NCBI RefSeq assembly: GCF_037042905.1
Contig: NC_087247.1
Coordinates: 81,024,920-81,088,919, forward strand
Reading direction: 5' to 3'
Length of the DNA: 64,000 nucleotides
Source of the DNA: Lytechinus pictus
Lineage: Eukaryota > Echinodermata > Echinoidea > Temnopleuroida > Toxopneustidae
The notes below the pieces were generated by a model. It saw only the letters and a list, made by a program, of their open reading frames with translations. It was not told where the DNA came from and did no database searches. Below, piece by piece: positions 56,801-64,000 of this stretch. Position 1 is the stretch's first letter, and each line of letters starts with the position of its first letter. A program made the translations under genes and the position numbers.

Positions 56801-59800
56801 GGGCAGCCCTGATTTTTCCGAACCTATTTTTGGCAATGTCCCGTACGACACATGAAAATGCAAAAGTTTTCCTACAATTTAATTTTGATGATGCAATTTC
56901 ATAATATCAGTTTCTCTTTCTTTGACCCATGGGTGATCAATTTATCCCATAAAGATCTAATTACTGCCCTTCATTTTTCAATAATTGTCCTATTAAAAGT
57001 TGTCCCGTACGACACACACTGTGTCGTACGACACACAATATATAATGCATTTAATTGCAAGATTTGGATTCAGAAACTATAAGTAGTAGGCCTATTTTGA
57101 TTCAAGTAATTGATTTGACATAAAGTGAACTGAAAAAAAAAACACTTTTTTTATCTCCATAGAACATGAAATAGGTGATTCTAACCATTTTAATTGATTT
57201 CATGTAGGTGTATTCTTTTGTGAATCCCTTCAACTAAACTGGTGATTTTCACTCGTCAGAGCAGGTTAATTTCTTTGTCACTGAGCATGAAAAGAATACC
57301 TTTATAATTGATTCACCCTAACCTGGACGATGTCTTCCTCTTGCATGCTAATTAGGAATTATTATAAGATGTAAAACAAAATTACATATCAATCAACTGT
57401 TTGGTCTTCCCTGGATGATCACAATTTTTTATATACAGTATTGAAACTCCTTACTTTTTTCAAGTTGTAAAAAAAAAAATCTGGAAAATAAGACAAACCA
57501 TGTTGTTCAAAACAAAATCTGGAAAATAAGACAAACCATATGGTTTCATGAAATGCAGAAAGGTTTGAAAAAGTAGAACCGCATTTCTTTAGAAAAAAAA
57601 ATATTTTGTGGAATTACAAGTGAAAGTTGTGACATATATCATGTATATATACATTTTATATGAAAAATTATAACATTTTAGCCCCATAATTTACACAAAC
57701 AGTTTCATTCATTCATTGTTTAAATAGTGTATTGGAAGTCATCAATTAATTCACTAAAATATAACTTCACACAAAACCTCAGGTTTGTCAGCTCGTAAAA
57801 ATGCTGTGAACCCTTGTACATTTCCCATCATGAAAAAATAATGATAACATATTGCTCCCGATTGTATATATTGAGGTTACTTAATTATATTGTCCTGAAT
57901 GACTACTTATTAAAAGACTTTTCATTAAAAAGGAAGAATTTAGGGGCAATGTTCCCCTACTGATTGATAAAAAGTTCATTGTTTTATTCAGGCTGCCCAG
58001 TACAACACGCAAGTGCCTGTACAACACACAAGTGTCCCGTACGACACACAAGTGTCCCGTACGACACAGAAGTGTCCTGTACGACACACAAGTGTCCCGT
58101 ACGACACATTATTTTGTTTATGATATATTGACAGAAATATTCAGCCAATAGCGGTTTCTAACATAATGAATGTCTTTAGTTTGATAGGATTATCATTATC
58201 ATCAGCCAAATAAAGTAATTGAAGAAGTCAAAGAGACATAAAGTAAGAAAGTTTGGCTTCAATTTAGAGATGTCCCGTACGACACATTTTGAGTGTCCCG
58301 TACGCCACAATGTTCTCGAAAATTGTAATTTGCTTTATTTATTCATGGATGTTTATTTTGCTTTCTTTCATAGATGTGTTTATTCTTGGGTAATTGAATA
58401 TCAATTTTAGTTCAGTTTCTATGAAAATTATCTGTCCAACTCACAGACTTTAGAGTACAAACTTGAGGTTTCGAAAAAAACACTTTTTCTGCGTCCGTAC
58501 GACACATTACTATTTTAAATCTGTATTATACAGGATGTGAATTCAAGTCATTTTAAGTCTTGGTTTTTCTAACATCCTGGTAGTACTTGATGATCACCTT
58601 TAGTTACTGGAATATTTTTTGTTTTTCTTGTCAAAAAACTGTCAAATGTTCTCTAAATGTCCCATACGACACGTATGGAATCACCCATTGACTGTTTTTT
58701 TCTTTTGGCAGGGGGGGGGGTGTATGTACATGTGTACAGAACTCTGTGATTTAGAATGTAATTTAAGTAGGACTTTTTTCAGAGTCTTCAGTAAAGGTTT
58801 AATTATACTACATTTTAAGTCCTGTACCATATCACTTTCGTATTCGTGTTTGTGATTTTCTTACCCTTTTCCCAATCCAATCCAATCCAGAATAATTCCA
58901 GATACAATGCAAATAGAGCTAAACCTGAAAAAAGGCAATTCAAGGGGGAATTATTCAAATTAAAAAAAATATATATATGCAAATTTCATTTGCTTTACTG
59001 TACACTTATGCAGTAAAAGTTGGTCTTAAAGTTAGAAGTCATCATGATGAACCTCTGAAATTTTTTTTTTTTTCATTCTTCATGATTATCTACTTTCTCT
59101 TTTTATTTAGGCACTCACTGGTATCAGATAGGGTCAAATAGTCTTTGACTACAGCTTTATTTGACCCTGGTAGTCCAGTGTATGCTCAATCTATACTCTG
59201 TTGTATTACATTCTACCAATATGATATAATTTTCATTTTCGAAATAAAATAATAATTCTAATATACAAACATGCATGATAATTGACTTGATTCTACACAG
59301 TCCACTTTTTGTGCAAGCTCTTAGATTATCAACCTGCTTGATTTTTTTTTTAAATCTTCATGCTGGTCCATGGAAGTTAAAGTTGTATTATGCCATGGAA
59401 CAGTACAAACCTTCAAGTTTGTACCTAGTTCCTGCTTTTTTTTTCCCAGTGAACTTGACGATTTGATCCTTTGATTTTTGTCTCACCTGCATAGCAGAGT
59501 GAGACTATAGGCGCCGCTTTTCCGACGGCGGCGGCGGCGGCGTCAACACCAAATCTTAACCTGAGGTCAAGTTTTTGAAATGACAGCATAACTTAGAAAG
59601 TATATGGACCTAGTTCATGAAACTTGGCCATAAGGTTAATCAAGTATTACTGAACATCCTGCCTGAGTTTCATGTCACATGACCAAGGTCAAAGGTCATT
59701 TAGGGTCAATGAACTTAGACCATGTTGGGGGAATCAACATCAAAATCTTAACCTAAGGTTAAGTTTTTGAAATGTCATCATAACTTAGAAAATATATGGA

Positions 59801-60558
59801 CCTAGTTCATGAAACTTATACATAAGGTTAATCAAGTATCACTGAACATCCTGCATGAGTTTCACATCACATGACCAAGGTCAAAGGTCATTTAGGGTCA
59901 ATGAACTTTGGCCGAATTGGGGGTATCTGTTGAATTACCATCATAACTTTGAAAGTTTATGGATCTGATTCATGAAACTTGGACATAATAGTAATCAAGT
60001 ATTACTGAACATCCTGTGCAAGTTTCAGGTCACATGATCAAGGTCAAAGGTCATTTAGGGTCAATGAACTTTGGCCAAATTGGGGTATTTGTTGAATTAC
60101 AGCCATAAATTTGAAAGTGTGTTGGTCTAGTTCATAAAACTTGGACATAATAGTAATCAAGTATCACTGAACATCCTGTGCGAGTTTCAGGTCACATGAT
60201 CAAGGTCAAAGGTCATGTAAGGTCAAAGAACTTTGGCCACGTTGGGGGTATTTGTTGAATTGCCATCATATCTCTATAAGTGTATTGGTCTAGTTCATAA
60301 AACGTGGAAATAAGAGTAACCAAGTATCACTGAACATCTTGTGCGAGTTATAGTAGTTTTCAAAATCAGCACTGCTGCTATATTGAATCGCGTGATGCAG
60401 GTGAGACGGCCAGAGGCATTCCACTTGTTACACAAAATGTCTAAATTCTTTTCTTCCAGTTCAATAAACAAGTAAAGAGATCAGAAGGTGCTAAACCTCC
60501 TAAGATGGAACTCACTATATCAGTAGATGGTATCACAATACAAGATAGACAAACCAAG
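38779..60558 (+). CDS. GULP1: GULP1/CED-6-like engulfment adaptor, 5' part (4 coding exons)
   Basis: The product would be a cytosolic adaptor whose phosphotyrosine-binding (PTB) domain docks on NPxY-type tails of engulfment receptors (CED-1/MEGF10, LRP1) during clearance of dying cells; this role is known from worm and vertebrate relatives. The four exons give 31+65+72+99 nt, or 89 codons in frame. Family landmarks in order: KTWVHSAAALTAGHVVYNVK (family: TW.H....L..GH..Y), YLGAVDVSSPKGADIVKEAV, then KRSEGAKPPKMELTISVDG. The GHVVY spelling is closer to worm CED-6, while KLKF...KRSEG is close to vertebrate GULP1. The strand with SFCADD and the rest of the PTB domain are not in the window, so the gene continues to the right. 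LDLRAP1 is a poorer fit. Introns are 1.1, 7.1 and 13.2 kb and full of transposons. Confidence 0.88.
38965..39544. mobile_element. MITE in GULP1-like intron 1
   Basis: Ends AAAGGACAAGTCCATCCC and GGGGTGGACTTGACCTTTAA, long inverted arms. It is the complete relative of 36783-37364 and fills about half of the 1.1-kb intron. Confidence 0.75.
39948..40012 (+). CDS. GULP1: GULP1-like exon, PTB start
   Basis: Acceptor GGAACAG before 39948, donor GTAAGT at 40013. With the carried base it encodes GSKTWVHSAAALTAGHVVYN then VK, phase 0 at the end. It begins the PTB domain. Confidence 0.85.
40239..40410. mobile_element. Short hAT-type MITE in intron 2
   Basis: It begins CAGGGGCGGATGCAGGG and ends near CCCCCTTGATACGCCAGTG. 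The inner phrase AAATTTGACAAGCAAAA is shared with 3483-3680 and 9800. Confidence 0.5.
40411..43270. other. Intron 2 sequence, no gene
   Basis: A+T-rich intron with poly-C/poly-G runs (40875, 41495, 41658) and a pyrimidine-rich tract (41880-42235). At about 42890-43260 are diverged TGACCCC blocks. I see no exon with family similarity here. Confidence 0.5.
43276..46000 (+). mobile_element. Tandem-unit dispersed element, copy 2 (old, interrupted)
   Basis: Start TTTTCTCGCCTGCATAGC, end TTCGACTTGTT, with several diverged units and more substitutions than the other three copies. A hAT-type element (43566-45119) is inserted in its second unit. At least one unit keeps AGGTCAAAGGTCA (about 43488). 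Confidence 0.75.
43566..45119. mobile_element. hAT-type element, CAAGCCTTGAAATAAGC end, right end lost
   Basis: The left end CAAGCCTTGAAATAAGC is intact. The right side stops at GCGCCCGCTTATTT, nine bases short of the expected end, and runs into the host repeat, so the terminal bases and any duplication were deleted. It is the same family, in the opposite orientation, as 51116-54673, and supplies the empty site for the insertion nested there. Confidence 0.75.
46127..46826. mobile_element. PIF/Harbinger-like MITE
   Basis: Ends GACCCCTGTTACATCTGA and its inverse, flanks TAA and TAT (a 3-bp target with one change). The end resembles the GGxCCTGTT ends of PIF/Harbinger elements. The arms contain CCTACCTCGGG repeats. 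700 bp, noncoding, in intron 2. Confidence 0.6.
47143..47214 (+). CDS. GULP1: GULP1-like exon, PTB helix 1 region
   Basis: Acceptor TTTACTAACAG (the branch-like CTAAC sits just before the AG), donor GTAAAT at 47215. It encodes 24 residues, YLGAVDVSSPKGADIVKEAV then TKLK, matching FLG...PKG..V...AV.KLK of relatives. Phase 0 on both sides. Confidence 0.85.
47446..48035. mobile_element. MITE in intron 3
   Basis: Ends TTAAAGGAGAATGAAACTC and TTTCATTCTCCTTTA, relative of 34545-35131. It starts about 230 bp after exon 3. Confidence 0.75.
48035..48600. repeat. Dispersed repeat, SINE-free partner of 37370-38260
   Basis: Uninterrupted copy. It shows the site before SINE insertion (TTAGCATTCT followed directly by host sequence). 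Confidence 0.7.
48905..49760. mobile_element. MITE with TTTATGCTTCCA ends and AAACG.CGTTT motifs
   Basis: The left end AGGCCGTGCTTATGCTTCCA and the right-end inverse AGGGTGTGTTTATGCTTCCA agree at most positions, and both arms continue to CAGAATCAGCGTTT. AAACGACGTTT-like and GATCGTAAACG-like motifs repeat in both arms. Boundaries are approximate. Confidence 0.6.
49987..50864. mobile_element. hAT non-autonomous element, 8-bp duplication ACATTAGT
   Basis: Ends TAGAGCTGGGACT and AGTCCCAGGCCTA; the TAGRGCTGG form is typical of hAT. An exact 8-bp duplication ACATTAGT lies at 49979-49986 and 50865-50872. The arms contain repeated GGGTACCCGGG blocks. The interior has a long hairpin (50284-50364) with GCCAGCCAATCAC arms. 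Confidence 0.85.
52173..53116. mobile_element. TTAA-target MITE
   Basis: A perfect 20-bp inverted end, TTAAGGACGTTCCACAGTTA at 52173-52192 and its inverse at 53097-53116. If the outer TTAA is the target duplication the element is of piggyBac, Kolobok or Sola3 type; if only TA, Tc1/mariner. No coding capacity. Confidence 0.75.
53367..53662. mobile_element. 296-bp inverted-repeat element
   Basis: The 27-bp ends, TTTAATCGGGTCAAGATCAC and on, are perfectly inverted. Inner blocks (GATTGGC/GCCAATG and a CATGGGAAG...CTTCCCATG hairpin) also pair. Noncoding. Confidence 0.7.
54684..55516 (+). pseudogene. Penelope-like retroelement: GIY-YIG endonuclease fragment
   Basis: Reverse-transcriptase linker (VLPYIDGLSPQLKRRLEGHG) followed by a GIY-YIG nuclease: GVIYNIPCQGCDGSYVGET, then ARPIVERISEH and HAWEKQHHPDWEG. 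GIY-YIG after a reverse transcriptase is diagnostic of Penelope-like elements. The RT itself is missing (5' truncation). Near 55150 the frame shifts: the continuation NFNRDSGIDIPDFWMRTIRQ is found in another frame, so the copy is dead. It begins just right of the hAT element's duplication. Confidence 0.85.
55507..55551 (+). ncRNA. Degenerate hammerhead-ribozyme-like motif in Penelope 3' region
   Basis: After the endonuclease come stem I strand TCAC (55509-55512), a core CTTGATAA that differs from the conserved CUGANGA, and stem II GAGTTGC...GCACTC (55521-55537). Then follow the invariant GAAA (55538-55541), the palindromic AGCT of a very short stem III, the cleavage-type UC, and GTGA, which pairs with TCAC. 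Penelope-like elements are known to carry hammerheads with such minimal stem III. The altered core suggests this copy no longer cuts. Assigned by eye. Confidence 0.5.
55553..55645. repeat. Tandem repeat at Penelope 3' end
   Basis: Two nearly identical units of about 44 bp containing AAGCTAGTGAACACTTTTTG and GCGAGAGTGATCACGAATTTCC. They also echo the GAAAGCT.GTGAAC of the ribozyme-like motif. Confidence 0.7.
55650..56465. other. Intron 3 sequence, no feature recognised
   Basis: A+T-rich, no paired repeats or exons seen. Confidence 0.5.
56472..58686. mobile_element. DNA transposon, GGGTGATTCCA ends, TGTCCCGTACGACACA array
   Basis: Left GGGTGATTCCACAC and right TATGGAATCACCC are inverted, with exact 4-bp duplications ATTG at 56468-56471 and 58687-58690. 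The interior carries more than ten copies of TGTCCCGTACGACACA: singles or pairs at 56837, 57001, 57021, 58271, 58292, 58492 and 58658, and a tight array with about 22-bp spacing at 57998-58108. No transposase is recognised. End sequence and duplication length parallel 14172-17923. Confidence 0.8.
58691..59474. other. Intron 3 sequence, no feature recognised
   Basis: A+T-rich intron with short simple repeats. Confidence 0.5.
59475..60429 (+). mobile_element. Tandem-unit dispersed element, copy 3, next to exon 4
   Basis: Nearly identical to copy 1 (2275-3226) apart from an extra GGC triplet and scattered changes, so it is recent. It keeps all units and four AGGTCAAAGGTCA sites. Its end lies 30 bp before exon 4, leaving only the pyrimidine tract and AG between. 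Confidence 0.85.
60460..60558 (+). CDS. GULP1: GULP1-like exon, PTB strands 2-3
   Basis: Acceptor TTCTTTTCTTCCAG at 60459, donor GTAAGT at 60559. It encodes 33 residues: FNKQVKRSEGAKPPKMEL then TISVDGITIQDRQTK. Phase 0 on both sides. A repeat element ends only 30 bp upstream, and truncated copies of the exon end plus donor lie downstream at 60652 and 63812. Confidence 0.85.
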
Positions 60559-60651
60559 GTAAGTCTGAACTCGCTATGATGATGATGATGATCCACAGCA
60601 TTTATGATATATTGTGCCATATTCATAGGCGCAGGCTCATCCACTTAAGGT

Positions 60652-60714
60652 AATATCTGTAGATGGTAAATCACAATACAAGATAGACAAACCAAGGTAA
60701 ATCTGAACTCACTA
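60652..60714 (+). pseudogene. Partial duplicate of exon 4 end plus splice donor (copy 2)
   Basis: It repeats ATATCTGTAGATGG through AACCAAG, then GTAAAT, matching 60516-60577 of the real exon and donor. An added base (GGTAAATC for GGTATC) breaks the frame. There is no acceptor upstream. Confidence 0.8.
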
Positions 60715-61666
60715 CAGTGCATCCCAAAGAAAACTATACACTTTTGAAATGGCTGCCAAACAAAAAATGTATCACTTTGGTGGAAAAGTTCTAAATATAT
60801 GGAAAGCCAATAAAGTCAACTTTCATATGACACAAAAAAGTTGGAAAAGTATTCATGCTTGAGTGAACACTGCCAAGAGTATGAAAATTAGGCTGGACAG
60901 AAATTAGCCTTCCAATTCTTTCAGTTCTTTTAGAGGCAAGTCCTTTCAGAACTTGCAAAGTTGAGGGGTTCGTGATGAATTAATGATCAACCATGATCAT
61001 TTTGTTGTTTGATAAATTTTCATGAGTTATTAAATTGAAATTTTAATGCATAAGTAAACATGAATTGCAATTTTTAGTGCAGCATTTTAACTTTTTTTGT
61101 GTGGATCTCTGCAGTTTGTTTATGAGAGGTGGGAGAATAGGGGGTGAGATAGAACTTAAGTGGGTTGATGGGATAAAGGTCAACAGGACATTTAGCCACC
61201 CCTTCCCTCCTTTTTACCTCCCCCCCCCCCTCCTTTTTACCCCCCCCCCCCCCCCTCCTCCCCTCCTGAGAGACTATGCTAGGCTAGGCTGGGCAGGATT
61301 TAGCCTTCCAGTTTTTTGAGAGGTTAGTCCTTTGGAACTTGCAAAGTTAAAGGGTGTTGTGCTTAATTATGAATTACTGAGTAAATAAGTTGAAATTTAA
61401 TTCATGAATGAACAGGAAGTATTTTTAGTGTACATGTAGCACTTAAACTTTATCTTATGGACCTCAGCAGTTTGTTGGTGATAGTCAGAGTATGTGATGG
61501 TACCGGTTGCAAGGAAGGGGGCGAGATTGGGTATGATTTGGTTAAGAGGGCATTCCTCTTCTTCGTGTTCTTTTACATATGTATCAAGTCATGTACCCCC
61601 CCCCCCCCAACCTCCATCTCCCCTCTCTCTCTGTCTCTATCTCACTTCCTGGATGGTATTCAAAAC

Positions 61667-62263
61667 TTAAAGGGATGGTCCAGGCTGGAAATATTTATAT
61701 ATCAAATAGAGTAAAATTCACAGAGCAAAATGCTGAAAATTTGATCAAAATCGGATAACAAATAACAAAGTTATTGAATTTTAAAGATTTGCATTATTCC
61801 GGTGAAACAATTCTAGGCATGTCTTTATGAATATTCATTAGGTGGACTGATGATGTCATGTCCCCACTTGTTCTTTTGTATTTTATTATAGGAAATCAGG
61901 TTTATTCAAAAATTTTCTACCAAGAGCTAAAACAATTGGATTGACAACTGAGTTATTTATTGCCGCAACTTATTTCATCATAATGGAGACACATCATTTA
62001 CACATGTATGAAAAAACGAAACATTTATGATTTCATGTAATAACATAAGAAAAAGGAAAGTGGAGATGCGACATCATCAACCCACCTAATGAATATTCAT
62101 GACGATGTGCATATAACTGTTTTCACAAAATATTGATAAACTTTAGAATTCTATAACTTTGTTATTTGCTCTCCGATTTTGATGAAATTTTCAGCATTTT
62201 GCTCTGTGAATTTTACTCTATTTATTTAGATATAAATATTTTCAGCCCGGACCATCCCTTTAA
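61667..62263. mobile_element. MITE, TTAAAGGGATGGTCC ends
   Basis: TTAAAGGGATGGTCCAGGC on the left and GGACCATCCCTTTAA on the right. The inner phrase GATGAAATTTTCAGCATTTTG is shared with 24596-25171. Confidence 0.8.
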
Positions 62264-63016
62264 CTACCAAGTGACCGATTGTTGACATGTCATTTTTTTC
62301 ATTGAATGATTACTAAGAAATTGACTGATTATGATGACTTATGAAATAATTTATTGAATAAGCTGAATATTTGATTGATCACAATGATTGAGTTGATTTA
62401 CTGAATGATAAATTGATGATTAAATGATTACATTAAGGTAAAAGTTGATGCCCTAATTTTCAGAATTTATTATAAAATTGACAGCTAGTCCACTCTGGAC
62501 ATACATGTAATAGCAATTAGTCTCAATCTGAACATAATGGGTGGGGGAGGAGAGGGAGGTAAGGGGGGGGGGGGCTTAATGTTCTGTTGACCCTTATTCC
62601 ATCAACCTACTTCACCCACTTAAATCTTATCTCGCTCCTATTCTCTCGACTCTCATGAACCCCATGCTGAGATCCATTTGATAAAGTTAAAATGCTGCAC
62701 TAAAAATAGCAATTCATGTTCATTCGAGAATGCATTAATTTCAATTTAATAATTCATGAAATTTTCTCAAACATCCAAATATGATCATTTATTCATCACA
62801 ACACCCTCAACTTTGCATGTTCCAAAGGACTTACATGTACCTCTCAAAAACTGAAAGAAATTGGAAGTTTAATTCCTGCCCAGCCTAATTGTTATACCCT
62901 TTGTTTAAGTTGGTAGTGCTCACTTATAAGCATGATTAGTTTTCCAGCTTTCTGGTGCCATGTGAAATTTGACTTTATTGGCTTTCCATATGTCTCTCCA
63001 CCCAAAGTGATAATAG

Positions 63017-63776
63017 TTTTTGTCTCACCTGCATAGCAGAGTGAGACTATAGGCGCCGCTTTTCCGACGGCGACGGCGGCGTCAACACCAAATCTTAACC
63101 TGAGGTTAAGTTTTTGAAATGACAGCATAACTTAGAAAGTATATGGACCTAGTTCATGAAACTTGGCCATAAGGTTAATCAAGTATTACTGAACATCCTG
63201 CCTGAGTTTCATGTCACATGACTAAGGTCAAAGGTCATTTAGGGTCAATGAACTTTGGCCGAATTGGGGGTATCTGTTGAATTACCATCATAACTTTGAA
63301 AGTTTATGGATCTGATTCATGAAACTTGGACATAATAGTAATCAAGTATTACTGAATATCCTGTGCAAGTTTCAGGTCACATGATCAAGGTCAAAGATCA
63401 TTTAGGGTCAATGAACTTTGGCCAAATTGGGGTATTTGTTGAATTACAGCCATAAATTTGAAAGTGTGTTGGTCTAGTTCATAAAACTTGGACATAATAG
63501 TAATCAAGTATCACTGAACATCCTGTGCGAGTTTCAGGTCACATGATCAAGGTCAAAGGTCATGTAAGGTCAAAGAACTTTGGCCACGTTGGGGGTATTT
63601 TTTTAATTGCCATCATATCTCTATAAGTGTATTGGTCTAGTTCATAAAACGTGGAAATAAGAGTAACCAAGTATCACTGAACATCTTGTGCGAGTTATAG
63701 TAGTTTTCAAAATCAGCACTGCTGCTATATTGAATCGCGTGATGCAGGTGAGACGGCCAGAGGCATTCCACTTGTT
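63017..63776 (+). mobile_element. Tandem-unit dispersed element, copy 4 (one unit deleted)
   Basis: Same ends as copies 1 and 3 but exactly one internal unit shorter: sequence jumps from the middle of the first unit to the matching place in the second. It keeps three AGGTCA-pair regions, one altered to AGGTCAAAGATCA. Confidence 0.85.
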
Positions 63777-63811
63777 ATTTAAAAAGTGTATTGTTATTTT
63801 TAGATGCACTG

Positions 63812-63862
63812 TATATCTGTAGATGGTATCACAATACAAGATAGATAAACCAAGGTAAGTCT
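63812..63862 (+). pseudogene. Partial duplicate of exon 4 end plus splice donor (copy 3)
   Basis: TATATCTGTAGATGGTATC through ACCAAG then GTAAGT. One change (GATAGATAA for GATAGACAA) creates a stop codon. It has no acceptor of its own. With the transposon removed it abuts copy 2 with a period of about 62 bp. Confidence 0.8.
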
Positions 63863-63865
63863 TAG

Positions 63866-64000
63866 ATGATTTTGTGATGAGAGAGAAATTTCACGAATCT
63901 AAGATTCTTCAGACTTGTTGGGACACTAGTGGCCCCCATTTACTTCCCCAGGATTTCCCTGTTTTTTACATGCTCACTTGAACTAGTGTAGTTTTGAGGA
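63866..64000. other. Intron sequence to the window edge
   Basis: No exon found; the next GULP1-like exon must lie beyond the window. Confidence 0.5.

Larger units (their letters stand above)
60715..63811. mobile_element. TA-target transposon with long inverted arms, split by two MITEs
   Basis: Ends CAGTGCATC and GATGCACTG with TA on both sides (60713-60714, 63812-63813). The arms are inverted copies over several hundred bp (for example GGAAAGCCAATAAAGTCAA in the left arm, inverted near 62970). Fits a Tc1/mariner-type non-autonomous element. It contains 61667-62263 between the arms and 63017-63776 in the right arm. It inserted inside the exon-end duplicate. Confidence 0.75.

Noticed and set aside
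57998-58108. CRISPR-like array
   Set aside because: Units are contiguous with no unique spacers, and the DNA is eukaryotic and inside a transposon.
38461-60558. Identity as LDLRAP1 or another PTB adaptor
   Set aside because: TW.H...GH..Y followed by LG...PKG and KLKF...KRSEG fits GULP1/CED-6 clearly better.

Overview
The window is animal nuclear DNA, A+T-rich, intron-rich and packed with transposable elements. It holds one recognisable host gene, on the + strand: the 5' part of an engulfment adaptor PTB-domain gene (GULP1/CED-6 family). Four exons can be read (38461-38809, 39948-40012, 47143-47214, 60460-60558). They join in frame into 89 codons with GT/AG borders, and the gene runs off the right edge. 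The repeat types (a dispersed element starting GTCTCACCTGCAT, tRNA-derived SINEs with ATT tails, many TTAA/TA-flanked palindromic MITEs, Merlin, hAT, Penelope and gypsy elements) suggest a marine deuterostome, most likely an echinoderm such as a sea urchin. That placement is inference from repeat style and protein resemblance, not a database match.

Layout. 1-5900: noncoding DNA with a tandem-unit repeat element (2275-3226), a palindromic MITE (4792-5374), several perfect hairpins and a promoter-like block (NRF1-type palindrome, ATGGCG and TCTCGCGA motifs, splice donor at 4561) that could be a distant first exon. 5940-19931: a 14-kb composite transposon with 1.5-kb inverted terminal arms and a near-perfect 8-bp target duplication. 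It carries a frameshifted Merlin/IS1595-type transposase (12430-13394) and contains a 3.39-kb Mutator-like insertion with a perfect 10-bp target duplication (6597-9986) and a 3.75-kb element with a 4-bp target duplication and a ruined transposase (14172-17923). 20374-24230: inverted-arm repeats with SINEs, ATT microsatellites, a 300-bp palindromic MITE and a LINE fragment. 24596-25171 is a MITE; about 25180-30135 is a minus-strand Ty3/gypsy retrotransposon, 5'-truncated and frameshifted. 30140-38400: MITEs, minisatellites and SINEs.

38461-64000 is the GULP1-like gene. Its introns hold most of the youngest insertions, including a four-deep nest of DNA transposons at 51116-54673 and a Penelope-like fragment with a GIY-YIG endonuclease and a degenerate hammerhead-ribozyme-like motif (54684-55645). 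They also hold a transposon with an array of TGTCCCGTACGACACA (56472-58686) and a repeat element ending 30 bp before exon 4. The 3' end of exon 4 with its splice donor is partly duplicated twice downstream, and a TA-target transposon (60715-63811) has split the two copies.

The strongest unusual theme is that several unrelated transposon families here carry arrays of family-specific near-palindromic motifs in their arms. Two of them share the terminus GGGYRATTCCA and 4-bp target duplications although their internal motifs differ completely.
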